From the NCBI RefSeq assembly GCF_963675165.1, contig NC_087387.1, forward strand, positions 4,614,990 through 4,678,989: a stretch of DNA of 64,000 nt. The letters run 5' to 3'. Shown in pieces: positions 47,001 to 59,327 of this stretch. Below the pieces are notes generated by a model. That model was not told the origin of the DNA, made no database searches, and saw only the letters and a list, made by a program, of their open reading frames with translations. This DNA comes from Halichondria panicea. Taxonomy: Eukaryota; Porifera; Demospongiae; Suberitida; Halichondriidae. Positions within the stretch are counted from its first letter, which is position 1, and each line of letters opens with the position of its first letter. Both the position numbers and the translations under genes were made by a program.

Positions 47001-50000
47001 TGCACTATTATAATTATAGTTTGCATGCATGTCCAAGCATGCACAGTATAGACAAATTAAGTGTTGCCATACTACTTTGTTTTCTCGATGCACCCAGAGT
47101 TCACGACCCAAGAGAGGAAAATACTTTGGGAGCTAAGTATAGATACAGGGCTTACCTTGTCAGCAATCAGTAGCACCAAAATTTGAGCAGTTATCAGTGA
47201 CAAACAGATGATTATCGCTCCGATGAAACCAGATATGCCAATCTTGTAAAATATGGATACTGAGAAATACCTGCATAAGAGATGACAACGTGTATTGACA
47301 CATTAATCATTAATTGTACGTATAATTATTAATTAATGCTTACAGAGCAAGTGAAATTCCACACACTCTTGAAAAAAACAGCAAACAAAAGCCAAGGAAC
47401 AGCCTGCAAGTAATTGAATGAATATAATATAATATGGGCTTAACCAACTCTTACCTGTGTGCAATATCCCGGGAGAAGAAAGTCTTCCGGAGTGTCTTAT
47501 CGTACTGGGACTTCTGGTAAGAAGCTGATATCTCCTCCAGTTGAGACGCCACTACTTGGTCATCTTTAAAGATCTTCTTTAGAGTCTTGAGAGCTTTATG
47601 TGGCTTATTCTTCTTGACATGCCATCTGAAATGAGTCAGTATAATTCTAGACTATGCGTTCAAATTCATTTCCAAAGGCACTCGATCATAACACAATTAG
47701 TTACTCAAACTGATGCATATCGATATACAACAGCTAGTACAAAACAGCGAGGCCATAATATAATTTGTTTTTTGTGTCATCACCTTGGAGATTCTGGGAT
47801 GAGCGGTGATCCGATTAAGAGACAGCAGGCAAGAATCAGCTGTAGACCCAGTGACACTCTCCAACCAAACGACAACCCCTCAACCCCAATATTCACCAGA
47901 GCAGCAATCTGGCAACAATATCCTTGTACTTATGCATCATGCATGGTCATAATTATATACAGCACGTACGTACAACAGGCCATATTAAGTATATACACAG
48001 CTTACCAGATTTCCAGTAACACCTGCCATTGGTGCTAAGCTGACCATTCTACCACGATATTGTTTGGGGGCAATCTCAGCAATGTACACTGGCATTGATT
48101 GTACAATAATCCTGTACATGTGCGAGTGCCGTGGGTTTGATACATCGATCCTTGTTGGTATCAGGAGAGCATGAATAATACCGTATAGAGGGTAATTTTC
48201 GTGGGGCAAAAATATTTGTGGTTTTCGTAGTTGAAGGTTTGTTTAACCACGAATATTACCCACAAATGAAGCGACTTTGCCTACCTTTACCTGCAGTGCA
48301 AGCTCCAACCAAAGCTCCAACCACAACAATATTACCCACGAAAGGTCTCAATAATATTGCTGAGCCATGAATATTTTGTCTCCCGGAAATTACCCGCTAT
48401 ACGGTAGTCACATTGGTCATCACTGCAACATACCCAACTCCTAGTCCTGACCAAATCCTTCCAATCAAAAGCATCCTATACAAAGGACAGATCCACACTC
48501 AAACACAAAAGGCGTTTAACAACAAAGCAACCTGCCATAAAGCGATTGCAGCACTCTGAATGATGATTCCAGAGGCAGACAGTAGTGCCCCGGTCACTAG
48601 AACAGCCCTCCTCCCAGCCCAGTCTGACAGGGGTCCCCCCAACAGAGCACCCACCAGAGAGCCTAACGAGAACAGCGCCACCACCAGACCCTGAGGGGGG
48701 TTTAAAGACCTGTATTAATTATACTGATTGCCTTGGACCCATATCATAGCCTGGAGAGTCATTGAAACACTTCACACAAAGGAGCTCAAGAACTCACTAA
48801 CTCACTAAGATGGCGCTTGTTTCCTCACTGGAGTTCCCAGTGGTGGAGTTGTCCTCCAACCCTGAGAGGTTGAAGAAATCTCTAAAACCTTTCATCTCCT
48901 TCACTCCATTACTAGAACTGAGGTGCGAGTGGAATTCTTGAATTACATTGGACACTCAGTGAATAACATTTGGTCACCTCCTCAAGAGGGCAACCGAGCG
49001 CTATTATTGTCGGGGAACATTGATTTTATTAGTGGATTTCGTGTGTATACCTATTGGTACCTACAATCCAGTACTCGACCAGTACAAAGTAGTGCGCAGC
49101 AAGGGTAGAGTGATTGGTGTGTGTGTGTGTGTGTGTGTGGACACAAAAATGAGTTGTGAATATAGGGATGCGGCGATTATGCGAGCATAATTTTGAGAAT
49201 AATAGGTAGCTTGGAGCATTAGGAATTATGCGGGAATAAACGGTAGAGTAGGTGGGAATAATTATGCCACGTGGCTAGCATTCTAAATAAAGCACAATTA
49301 CCAATGTTATTGTACTCTAATCTGAACTAGACTGCAGCTACATATAGCACAGTAGCTAGCTACCGTACTTATTCGATTTAAAGCGACCCTCCAAATATGC
49401 GACACCCTCGATCTTTTCCAATTTTCTGACCTCTAAAAATAGCGACTGCAGCGTTCACAATTATTTTTTTATGTCGCGTCCTAAATAGAGGTCAAACCAC
49501 AGCCTTGATTCCAGGCCGGAAGAAACAACGTAATTTAAGCGGCCTATAATCGAGGACAGTAGAATAACCTCCAATTAGATGCGACCCTCTAAATATGCGA
49601 CACCAGGACTTCAACATAATTTTCAACCTCCAAAAGAAACGACCTCTGGCTTCGTAATTATTTAAAAGTGTCGCTTTAAATCGAATAAGTACGGTAACCT
49701 TATAGCTAGTAGACTACTAGTACTTTATATGGAATCTGAAGAGAATCAAGAGATTAGTACAGCCAGTAGTGCCTATATCCCAACACAACACAACAGACAC
49801 TGAACCTACTGAAGCCACTATGATTCCAGTTCCAACCCCCCAGCCAAGTAGAGACATATTGATGCTGGATCAACTCAAGGCACTTCGTTTGGTGATCAGC
49901 AATACAATGCTCTTCAGGACTATATGTATATATTATATGTAGAGACTTCACTTGTGTTGCAAAAGATGATTTTTATTGTGATTTTAATGAAGAATAATAA

Positions 50001-50537
50001 ATTTGTTATGAGAATAATGGGCTGAATCACTGAGAATAATAGGCTATAGCTTGGGAATTGGAGAATAGAATAACCGGTAAAATTTGGAGCATAATAGCCT
50101 CAAGCCTAGTTGTGAATGACTATATTAGTATATAGACACTTTAATGGACTACTTTAACTGCTAATGAGACAGTGGTTGAAAAATAATAGGCATAAGCTAC
50201 TGATAGTTGAAACTTGTAGGCGATCTTCGAAGGCGACTGTTTTCTAATCGTGGCTTTCTAGATTGACGATCATTTAAGGTCTACGGCAAAAATATATGAT
50301 TGTGTTTGTCTACGGTTTACAGTAAAAAAATATATATATGCAATCGTATGTGTTTGTGAAGCTCAACACACAGCTCTAGCTATGAGCATCTTGTTTCAGA
50401 GTACGTAGCACTCTAGACGATCAAAGTGTAGATCTATTAACTCACCTGATATCATATCCAACGAGGAACCAAGATGAGCCAATGAAGGCAGAGCAGGTCA
50501 CCACATAACACCACTTGCATTCACAGCCAGGTGCCAT
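44012..50537 (-). CDS. Sugar-porter family MFS transporter, copy B
   Basis: Fourteen exons on the minus strand: 50446-50537, 48806-48917, 48536-48690, 48434-48475, 48006-48111, 47784-47908, 47455-47625, 47344-47403, 47156-47270, 46635-46819, 45128-45177, 44562-44734, 44325-44401, 44012-44171; 540 aa, open throughout. An in-frame ATG 15 bp upstream (50552) would add five residues. Key family marks: GGPLSDWAGRR in loop 2-3, MLLIGRIWSGLGVG, VPVYIAEIAPKQYRGRM, GWRVSLGL and PESPR, FGRK, then LLPETK followed by QLSLEQVDQLF. These define a 12-segment sugar-porter carrier (as in GLUT/HMIT and fungal hexose carriers). An acidic tail ends LTNQNDDCDDVTGG. Exon 3 seems to use a GC donor. Substrate not predictable; closest to copy C. 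Confidence 0.86.
44861..45108. mobile_element. TA-flanked MITE (family 1b, TATAGCGTGAAATTTTC ends), intron 11 of transporter B
   Basis: Starts CCGTATATATAGCGTGAAAT and ends AATTTCGAGCTATAT..ATATGG, flanked by TA. Middle contains CCACGCCTTC and the GGAATGGCCTCTAAAAGCAT block shared with 57755-57990. Confidence 0.6.
48181..48404. mobile_element. TA-flanked MITE (family 1) in intron 4 of transporter B
   Basis: Ends CCGTATAGAGGGTAATTTTC and GGAAATTACCCGCTATACGG, flanked by TA. Copies C and D have short intron 4 without it, so it arrived after the B/C split. Confidence 0.8.
49162..50109. mobile_element. 948-bp hAT-like element in intron 1 of transporter B
   Basis: Ends TAGGGATGCGGCGATTATGC and the complement of TAGGCTTGAGGCTATTATGC, flanked by TTGTGAAT (49154-49161, 50110-50117). 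Copy C has the same intron without it. It holds a nested TA-flanked element (49363-49694). At 49730-49930 lie open stretches (MESEENQEISTASSA and, in another frame, MIPVPTPQPSRDILMLDQLK) that may be remnants of a captured or transposase gene. Confidence 0.78.
49363..49694. mobile_element. TA-flanked element nested in the hAT-like element
   Basis: Inverted ends CCGTACTTATTCGATTTAAA GCGAC and complement, flanked by TA. Itself interrupted near 49500-49562 by a fragment with AGCCTTGATTCCAGGCCG and CGGCCTATAATCGAGG ends, of the 42565 family. Three insertion layers are therefore stacked here. Confidence 0.8.
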
Positions 50538-50586
50538 CTTCAATTTCAGCATAATAATATTGTTCCGCACTAGCACTATAGTGGTA

Positions 50587-50640
50587 GCCTCGATCCCAGG
50601 CCGAGTTTTCGCTTTTATAACGGTTAGGCAAACAACTAGT
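50587..50640. mobile_element. Half copy of the 42565 palindrome, upstream of transporter B
   Basis: TAGCCTCGATCCCAGGCCGA and the following GTTTTCGCTTTTATAACGGT are identical to one arm of 42565-42662; the second arm is missing. Confidence 0.7.
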
Positions 50641-50851
50641 GATTGTATAGGTCACCCCTCTATATAGCTACAAAAGTATATTCATGCCATGCTTCACTAT
50701 AGCAACAATAGATCAGGCTATATCTAAATCATTGATCAATGCATGGAACACTGGGCCCTAATATATTAATACAGGCTGCAGAGTGATTGATCTGAGATCA
50801 CTTTGGCATGCAGTGCACACTGTATAAAAGCAAATTGACATAATTATTATT

Positions 50852-53800
50852 TTACAGAGTTTGAGTTAATTTGTCCGTATCTCTAGTCACTTTATCACAG
50901 TCATCGTTTTGATTGGTCAGATCCTCCAGAGAAATGTCCAGTCCTCGTAACTCTTCATCAGAGCTGGAGACAGCCAACACTTGAACTTTGTTGACACGAC
51001 CACACCTAGTGGGAAGTAACCACAACCTTATCACTCTAAGCACTCGCTATAATTATATATATAGCCTCTCGCTATATATAGCCTCTATTCCAGGCCGCTC
51101 TCAATTGAGAGATACAGTCTGGTATACACTGTTTACAACTAGTGTTCCAGGCCGCTCTCAATTGAGAGATACGGTCTGGTATACACTGTTTACAACTAGT
51201 GTTCAAGCTGGCGCTGTGCTAATGCCTCTCGCCATGTTTTTGCTTTCGAATTTTATATTAAAGTTATATAAAGTCACTGAGAAGAAAACACTTATTTACA
51301 TGCATGCATCTATTGTTGTTATTTATTGTATTATGTGGCTTACCAGGACCTCAAGAAAGAAGAAAATTGATTCTTCCAGGATCTATAGTTCAGTGTATAT
51401 AATATCTAAGAAGAAAAGACCTGTGTACATGCATATTGTTATCTATATTGTTATATGGTAGGCTTACCAGGCCCTCAAGACAAAGATGATTCTGCCAGGA
51501 GGATTTGGATATTATTTTCTCACACATGGGAATGAGCGCGCATGCGCATTACATCCACAGGAATAATTAAAGGGTGTGTCAATTTCACAAATGGCTACTG
51601 CTATATAGCTAGCTGTTTTAACAGATATTTTCTGAGTCTTGTAGCTAACAAAAAGCTAGCGCTTTAGTGCAAGGCTAACTCATATGTTGAATAGAAATTA
51701 AAGTTTGTGCGAACAGATGATGCTATGAAAGATTCTGAAGAGACTGCAACATGCAGCCTTCAATGTGAGTCAAACTAGCCATAACTCGAGAAAGAAGCTT
51801 TAGTTTGCTAATCTACGAATCAAAATCCAAGAGAATGTGGCTAGAAGCCTATAGAAGCTGTTAGTTTTCGTCGCATTGCAACCGTTGAGCAGTTACTGCT
51901 GGAATACACAGACACACACACACACACACACACACACAGTCAGCTTTACCGTATCCCTCCTGCAGCTACGCCTTGAGGCATAATGATGTCATTGCACAAA
52001 TCATCACAGTTTTAATACAAGTGTAATAGCTAGTTTACTGACAGTGATAAGATTTTTTGGCCAACGTCCAACTAATAGACTATAAGAGGGTAGCATTCAA
52101 ATGATACAGTAAAGGTGTTTTAAAAGGTAGAGGTATACTTTTGATCAACATACGTACGTTAGATAGTAGAGAGGGTTGGTCCTCTGTAACCAGGGGGTGG
52201 AGAATAGTTGGTCAACCTGCTCCAGACTCAATTGCTACAAACAAACAATAGGAGGGCAATATACAAAGTTCTAACGGTGTATATATATAATTATACAGAT
52301 GCTGTAGTCGGCATGATACAAAATCTGTAGCCCTATAAGTACCACCATTTACCATAGTCTCTGGCAATAGCAGCAGTACAAATATGAAGATGAGGGCGCA
52401 GATGACGGCGTGCAGTAGAAGAGTCCCGGCAGTGCCCAGAGAAGAAGAGAGGAGGAAGGGAGAGATCTCCCCACTTAAAATGGTTCCAACCCACCAACCA
52501 GACGATGCCACTGACAATGACAAACCTGGGCAGAGAGGAGTTTCATATAGATTGGGTAAAATTCGTACATTTCTTTGCATGCTAGGGCACTATAATGACC
52601 GAGCAAGTAGTTAAATGGTCAGTTAAATACGCCTGATGAGCCTGATAGATATTTATATACCTCTGTATGCATGCATGAACTATAATATTATGCAAACCTT
52701 TTATCTTCAATGGATACAGCTCGCTAACAACAATCCAACTCTGATTCCTACATGTAAAAAAAGAACACCTGAGAAGTTAGCTCTACTGTTTTAAAATTCA
52801 CTTAAAACGTGGCTAAAAGACAATACATGCAGAAGCTGCGCATAGTACTCGCATTGCAACCGTTGAGCAGTTACTCCCATGCAGACAGACAGGCACATGC
52901 AAACACACGGATATACGGATAGTTTTACTGTGGCTACCCAGGGGCGTAGCCAGGATTTTGAGGAAGGGGGTGCTATCACAACTAAAGAGGGCGCGAAGCG
53001 CCGAAATTTGGTTGACCAGAAGCCACACCTCTTATTAATAATTAAATAGTTGGGTGTGGCCCAATCCATAGAGAAGCCTGTTTTGCTACGAAAGAGAACT
53101 AGTCTATAGATCTAAGCCAGAACAGCTCACAGTTTAAAGACCAATTCGTTTTGCTTGCCTATACTAGCTAGCTAACTGCAGCAAGATCTGGAAGAGAAGG
53201 GGGTGCTCAGCTAGACAATCAGGTACACTTTGTGTATAATCTCAGATAGAAAGGGGGTGCTTGAGCACCTCCCCTGGCTACGCCCCTGCTACCCCCCCAC
53301 AAGGCAAAATAATCAACATTCTCAGCTATATCTATAGATGGCGGCTCGCCCCAAAACCATTCTTATTTCTTGTGCACAACTGCATGCAGAGATTATAACA
53401 ATATCATGCAGGGCCCACATATGATACATATAATTATAGCTAAATATACAGTTAGGTGAATATACGTAGTATAACACTGTGCATGATGGTATTAAACTCA
53501 CATGCTAGATAAAGCCCCCACACCGACAAACAGAGCGAGACAAGCCACTACAAAGTATCCTGCGATGGTCTTGTCAGAGGAGAGCTGGTCTGCCTCCAGT
53601 CCAAATCCCAGAATGAGCCCTGAGGCCGCTACCAGACAAACACTCATCACCACATACCCACACAGCAGAATTAACTTGCGACCAAACTGCAGGCAGATGT
53701 ACCCTCAAACTCAGTAAAATTAATAGTGATGGTATGCCATATAAAATTAAATACTGTAATTATAGTGTACGCATGGCACAATAGACGGAGTGCTGCGGAA

Positions 53801-56601
53801 ATCTATATACTTTCTTTTCTCGATGCACCCTGCACAGTTTATGATCCGGAGGAAAAACTTTGAGAGCTAACTATAGAAATGACAGGGGGGGGGAGCGTGC
53901 ATGCCAGTTATTATAAATCGCCGAGTTCCGAAAGACTTGCATGCATTGCTTTTGGATCTTACCTTGTCAGCAATCAGTAGCACCAAAATTTGACCAATTA
54001 ACAGTGACAAAGTGAGGATTACCGCTCCGATGAAACCAGATATGCCAATCTTGTAGAATATAGACACTGAGAAATACCTGCATAGAGATGTCAACTCAGG
54101 GTGTCATACAGGATTTTAAAGTAGAGGGAGGAAATGAGAAAAGTAACCAGAAAATGTTGCTAAAAAAAGGTCAACTGCATGTTATTTCAATACCCAGCTA
54201 TGGACACTCAGTCATAATTGAAAGGGGGGGGATATCCCCCCTTTCCCCCTGTATGACACCCTGCAACTTATAATGATTAATGTATACGGCATTAATGCTT
54301 ACAGAGCAAGTGAAATTCCACACATTCTTGACAAAAACAGCAAACAGAAGCCAAGAAAGAGCCTGCAAGTGTAAATTAAATAATGTGGGCTTAACCAACT
54401 CATACCTGTGAGCAATATCCCAGGAGAAAAAAGTCTTCCAGAGTGTTTTCTCGTACTGGGACTTCTGGTAAGAAGCTGATATCTCCTCCAGTCGAGATGC
54501 CACAACTCGGTCATCTTTGAAAATTCTTTTCAGAGTCTTCAGAGCTTTGTGTGGCTTGTTCTTCTTAACATGCCATCTGAAAAAGAGTATAATTATAGAC
54601 TAGTGTTTGAATTCATTTCCTCCATAACACAATAATTATTAGTTTTACTGCATATCGATATGAAGCCTGCATGTGCCATAAATTTTATAAATGATAATTA
54701 TACTTAATCTAGCTGTTTGTTGTGTAATCCACCTTGGAGATTCTGGGATAAGCGGTGATCCGATAATGAGACAGCAGGCAAGAATCAGATGTAGACCCAG
54801 CGACACTCTCCAACCAAACGACAACCCCTCAACCCCAATATTCACCAGAGCAGCAATCTGGCAAAGACAAGCCAAATTATTAATACTTAAGTCTATTTGT
54901 GTTGAGTTCAAGCTCGGAAGTTATGTGGTCAATTATGGCTTCATTTATGCTTTATGTGGTGGACATGTATGCCTGGGACTTCTACATGGAAAATGCTAAC
55001 TTTTAGCTGGTTGGAGCTTACCAGCTCTACAGCATATAGGTAGAAGCGCTTTTTAACAAGGAATCCAATGGTATAAGAAACTTTGAATTTCAGTAAAGTA
55101 TGACAAAGTTATGACAACTTTATGAAGGTCAAACTCAATACAAATAGACCTTTTTTTTTAAGTATACACAAAGCTTACCAGATTTCCAGTAACGCTTGCC
55201 ATTGATGCCAAGCTGACCAGTCTACCACGATATTGTTTGGGGGCAATCTCAGCAATGTACACTGGTACTGATTGTACAATAATCCTACGAGTGCGGCATG
55301 CATGCATGTGCATGAGTTTGATACAATTATACACTAGTATATAGTCACATTCAATCACTGATTGGTTATCACTGCAACATACCCAAGTCCTAGTCCTGAC
55401 CAAATCCTTCCAATCAAAAGCATCCTATATACATCCACACTCAAACACAAAAAGCTTTTCACAATAAAGCAACCTGCCATAAAGCCATTGAAGCACTCTG
55501 AATGACGATTCCAGAGGCAAATAGTAGTGCCCCGATCACTAGAGCAGCCCTCCTCCCAGCCCAGTCTGACAGGGGTCCCCCTAATAGAGCACCCACCAGA
55601 CAGCCTAACGAGAACAGGGCCACCACCAGACCCTGAGGAAAGTTTGAAGACCTGGTCTTTACGTATAATTAGCCTTGGACCCATATCATAAAGCCTGGAG
55701 AGTCATTAATTGAAACACTTCACGCAAGGAGCTCAGTTGATCTACAAGAACTCACTAACTCACTAAGATGGCACTAGTTTCCTCACTGGAGTCCCCAGTG
55801 GTGGAGTTGTCCTCTGAACCCGAGAGGTTGAAGAAATCTCTAAAACCGTTCATCTCCTTCACTCCATTACTAGAACTGGGGTGGGAGGGAATTCTTGAAT
55901 TACATTTTGGACACTCAGTGTATTATATCTGCTTTAAAATAATTATAGTGGATTTTGTGTGTATATATACTATCTAACCAGTACCTCAACCAGTACAAAG
56001 TGGCGCGCAGCAGGGGTAGAGTGATTGGTGTGTGTGTGTGTGTGTGGACATAACAACGAGACAGTGGTTGAAAAATAATAGGCTAATGATAATATCGTAT
56101 AGAGGGTAATTTTCGTGGGGCTGGTTTTCGTGGTTGAATTAAGGTCTGACCACGAATATTTTACCCACGAATGAAGCCGACCTTTACCTGCAGTGCAAGC
56201 AGCAACCACGAAAATATTACCCACGAAATGTCTCAATATTGCTGAACCACAAATATTTTGTCCCCCGAAAATTACTCGCTATACGGTTTAAAACTCGTAG
56301 AAGGCGACGAAAAACACTGTTTTCTAATCGATCTAATCTTGGCTTTCTAGATTCCCAATCATTCTCTCCATGCATATAATGTTAAGGTCTATGGTAAAAT
56401 CTATTCGCAAATCTAAGCTAACGCACGGCTGGGGTAAATGCTCGATCTACGAGCATCTTGTGTAATAATACGTAGCACTCTAGCCGATCAAAGTGTAGAT
56501 CTATCTCACCCGATATCGTATCCACTGAGGAACCAAGATGAGCCAATGAAGGCAGAGCAGGTCACCACATAACACCACTTGCACCCACATCCAGGTGCCA
56601 T
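50852..56601 (-). CDS. Sugar-porter family MFS transporter, copy C
   Basis: Fourteen exons on the minus strand: 56510-56601, 55764-55875, 55478-55632, 55383-55424, 55179-55284, 54733-54857, 54406-54576, 54303-54362, 53963-54077, 53502-53686, 52698-52747, 52353-52525, 52158-52234, 50852-51005; 538 aa, open throughout. Same family marks as copy B: GGPLSDWAGRR, MLLIGRIWSGLGLG, VPVYIAEIAPKQYRGRL, PESPR, FGRK. The PETK motif is PETM here, and one helix has GCLVG instead of GSLVG. Tail ends DKVTRDTDKLTQTL. B and C share intron sequence and are the youngest pair of the array. Plasma-membrane sugar or polyol transport is expected from the family; substrate unknown. Confidence 0.86.
51079..51205 (+). 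repeat. Two-unit tandem repeat of ~63 bp in transporter C intron 13
   Basis: The unit TTCCAGGCCGCTCTCAATTG AGAGATAC.GTCTGGTATAC ACTGTTTACAACTAGTG occurs twice in direct orientation, each carrying the palindrome CTCTCAATTGAGAG. Confidence 0.85.
52939..53288. mobile_element. 350-bp element with CAGGGGCGTAGCCAGG ends in transporter C intron 10
   Basis: Inverted ends CAGGGGCGTAGCCAGG / CCTGGCTACGCCCCTG, flanked by CTACC (52934-52938, 53289-53293). The homologous intron of copy B reads uninterrupted GCGGCTACACCCCAAGGC near 46190, an empty site. Same end type as 19498 and 21978. Confidence 0.88.
54097..54263. mobile_element. 167-bp MITE with CAGGGTGTCATACAGG ends in transporter C intron 8
   Basis: Inverted ends CAGGGTGTCATACAGG / CCTGTATGACACCCTG, flanked by CAACT (54092-54096, 54264-54268). 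The matching intron of copy B (about 47285) lacks it. Sister of 5366-5563. Confidence 0.88.
56095..56286. mobile_element. TA-flanked MITE (family 1) in transporter C intron 1
   Basis: Ends TCGTATAGAGGGTAATTTTC and GAAAATTACTCGCTATACGG, flanked on the left by TA. The homologous point in copy B (after AAAAATAATAGGC near 50190) lacks the insertion. Confidence 0.78.
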
Positions 56602-57063
56602 CTTCAAATTTAGATGTGTTCTGCACTCACTGCACTAGCTTTATAGTGCAAAGGTGCCAACTGTCCCGAATGACAGGGTTGTCACCTCAGATATCCCGGA
56701 TTTTCAAGGTTGCTGCTTTTGATCTGAGCTGGGTTACTAAGCTTGGAACTATTGCTAGAATTCGACAACCTTCACACAGCTTTTTTTACAAATTAATGGG
56801 CGGGGCTCACCTTGTTTTGCAATTTAATGACATCATCATTATTATGACTCATAATAATTATGAGCTTGCACAGCCTTGGCTACTAATTTAGCCTCGAATT
56901 AAGGCGGATTAAACACGTATTTTAATCTGCCTGGTCTCGAGGCTACTACTAATTAGTCAATGTGCCGGGCAGGCTGCAGAGTGATTGATCTGAGTGAGAC
57001 CACTGCATGCATGCACACTAATAAATAAATGATTTTTCTATATCAACTATTGAAATAATTATT
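56602..57063. other. Intergenic sequence between transporters C and D
   Basis: Holds the upstream region of C and the 3' flank of D. A short inverted pair GCCTCGAATTAAGGCGGATT / AATCTGCCTGGTCTCGAGGC (56890-56945) is a small foldback relic. No gene seen. Confidence 0.45.
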
Positions 57064-59241
57064 TTACAGAGTTTGTGTTAATTTGTCGGTATCTCCAGTC
57101 ACTTCATCACAGTCATCGTTCTGATTGGTCAGATCATCCAGAGAAATGTCCAGTCCTCGTAACTCTTCATCAGAGCTGGATTCAGCCAACACTTGAACTT
57201 TGTTGACACGACCACACCTAAGTAGAGAGAAACTACTGAAAAACAGTAGGACACGCATCACATACACCTCAGTAACCCCATGGATTTAGACAAAGATTTG
57301 TGCATGATTTTCAAGGAGCAAAACAGCAGCGATTCCACGGTAGTTTTCTCTTATATAGCTATTATATCATGCATAGTGAAAAACGATGGTTACTAACTAA
57401 TGGATCAGCGATCCCAATGGAATCCCAGCTCAATAGCTTGAAATTCACCATCAAACCTAGTGGATTTCACAGGCTACAATGGAGAGCAGTCTAGGGAGGT
57501 TAACCCAAGTTAGTTTCCGTCTTCCATAACAATAATATTTACAATGAGATTAAAGTGATGTGACCTAGAGAGCACAACAGTGAGATGGTGTGCACCATTA
57601 TAGGTACACTGAAATCTATAGGAAAGGTTAAAGGTCAAGAGCCTAACATAAACATTGTATACCACACATTCCATTGCCATGTGACATGACCCATGCCCCG
57701 CCTCCTCTGGACAAATAGCAAGTAGAGCGATATTTACATGCATGTATAATTATACTGTATAGCGTGAAATTTTCGAAGGGCTTAATTTTCGCAGATTTCG
57801 TTTCGTGGGTTGGAATTCTACACGAAAATTAAGTCCACGAAAAGTGTTCATTAATAAGAATTACCTGCTATCACGCAAATATTTAAAGGCGTGGCTTCCG
57901 GTAAGCAGTCATTCCGCGAACACTGTGCAACAAAATGGCTTTTAGAGGCCAATCCACGAAATATAAGTGCCTCGAAAATTTTGTATGCTGTCCATGCACA
58001 TATTTATACAACAGTGACGTACACCATTGGAAAGCCTCTGAAAGAGCAACGTACGTTAGATAGTAGAGAGGGTTGGTCCTCTGTAACCAGGGGGTGGAGA
58101 ATAGTTGGTCCACCTGCTCCAGACTCAGTTGCTGCAAGCGAAAGCATTGTTAAAGCCAAAATTTAACGTACATATGAATGATGTTGTAACGGATTGGAGT
58201 TAGGCTCTCGTCTGCTTTCTTGTTTCTGCGCTTTTTGGTGCTTCCCCCAGCCAATCCTTTAGCACATTGCAAATGTTTTTGCGGGTCTTGTAATAATAAA
58301 GGATTGGGATTTTGTACATTGTACCATTTTCTGATAGGCAGTACTACAATATGTACATGCAGCCAAAATTAATGCTTCAATAGTGGAATCCTATAATACT
58401 GATGCATATATCTGACCAATTAAGTGTACATACCGGTAGGATACAATGTGCCTTACCTTAGTCTCTGGCAATAGCAGCAGTATGAAAACAAAGATGAGGG
58501 CACAGATAACGGCGTGGAGTAGAAGAGTCCCGGCAGTGCCCAGAGAAGAGGAGAGGAGGAAGGGAGAGATCTCCCCACTCACAATATTACCAACCCACCA
58601 CCCGGCAGATGCCAATGACACTAACACACCTGGGTGGAAGAGAATGGTAGACATGCATTGAATCCTAGCCAAAAGACAACACCTTAAAGACGAGGGGTTT
58701 AATATCCAAGTAAAGGATCGAGAACATTATGATTTCTTACTTTACTACTTTTATCTTTATGTACGTGCATGTACATAATAAATGCAGAATTATATTATAC
58801 ACACATGCAGGCAGTCCTTGAATTTTCTTTACAAAAAATAATTATTGACCTTTGATTCTCAACGGGTACAGTTCACTGATTACAATCCAACCTTGACTCC
58901 TGTAAGAATAATAGCAGTGGACGATCAATAATCGCATTTTATTTTTTAATGCGGCTACAGGGCCTGACAATTACAAGTACTGACACATAATAAGAATAAA
59001 AAGAACCTACGTACGTAGTCCACTTACCCAGTAGTCATCATTCCCACACCGACAAACAGAGCGAGACAAGCCACTACAAAGTATCCTGCGATGGTCTTGT
59101 CAGAGGAGAGCTGGTCTGCCTCAAGTCCAAACCCCAGAATGAGCCCTGAGGCTGCTATCAGACAAACACTCATCACCACATACCCACACAGCAGAATCAA
59201 CTTGCGACCAAACTGGGAGGAAGAGGAGTGCATGGGTGTGT

Positions 59242-59327
<86 letters not shown>

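Noticed and set aside
54198-54503. 101-aa minus-strand ORF
   Set aside because: Reads through exon 7 and 8 regions of transporter C in a mixed frame and into a MITE.
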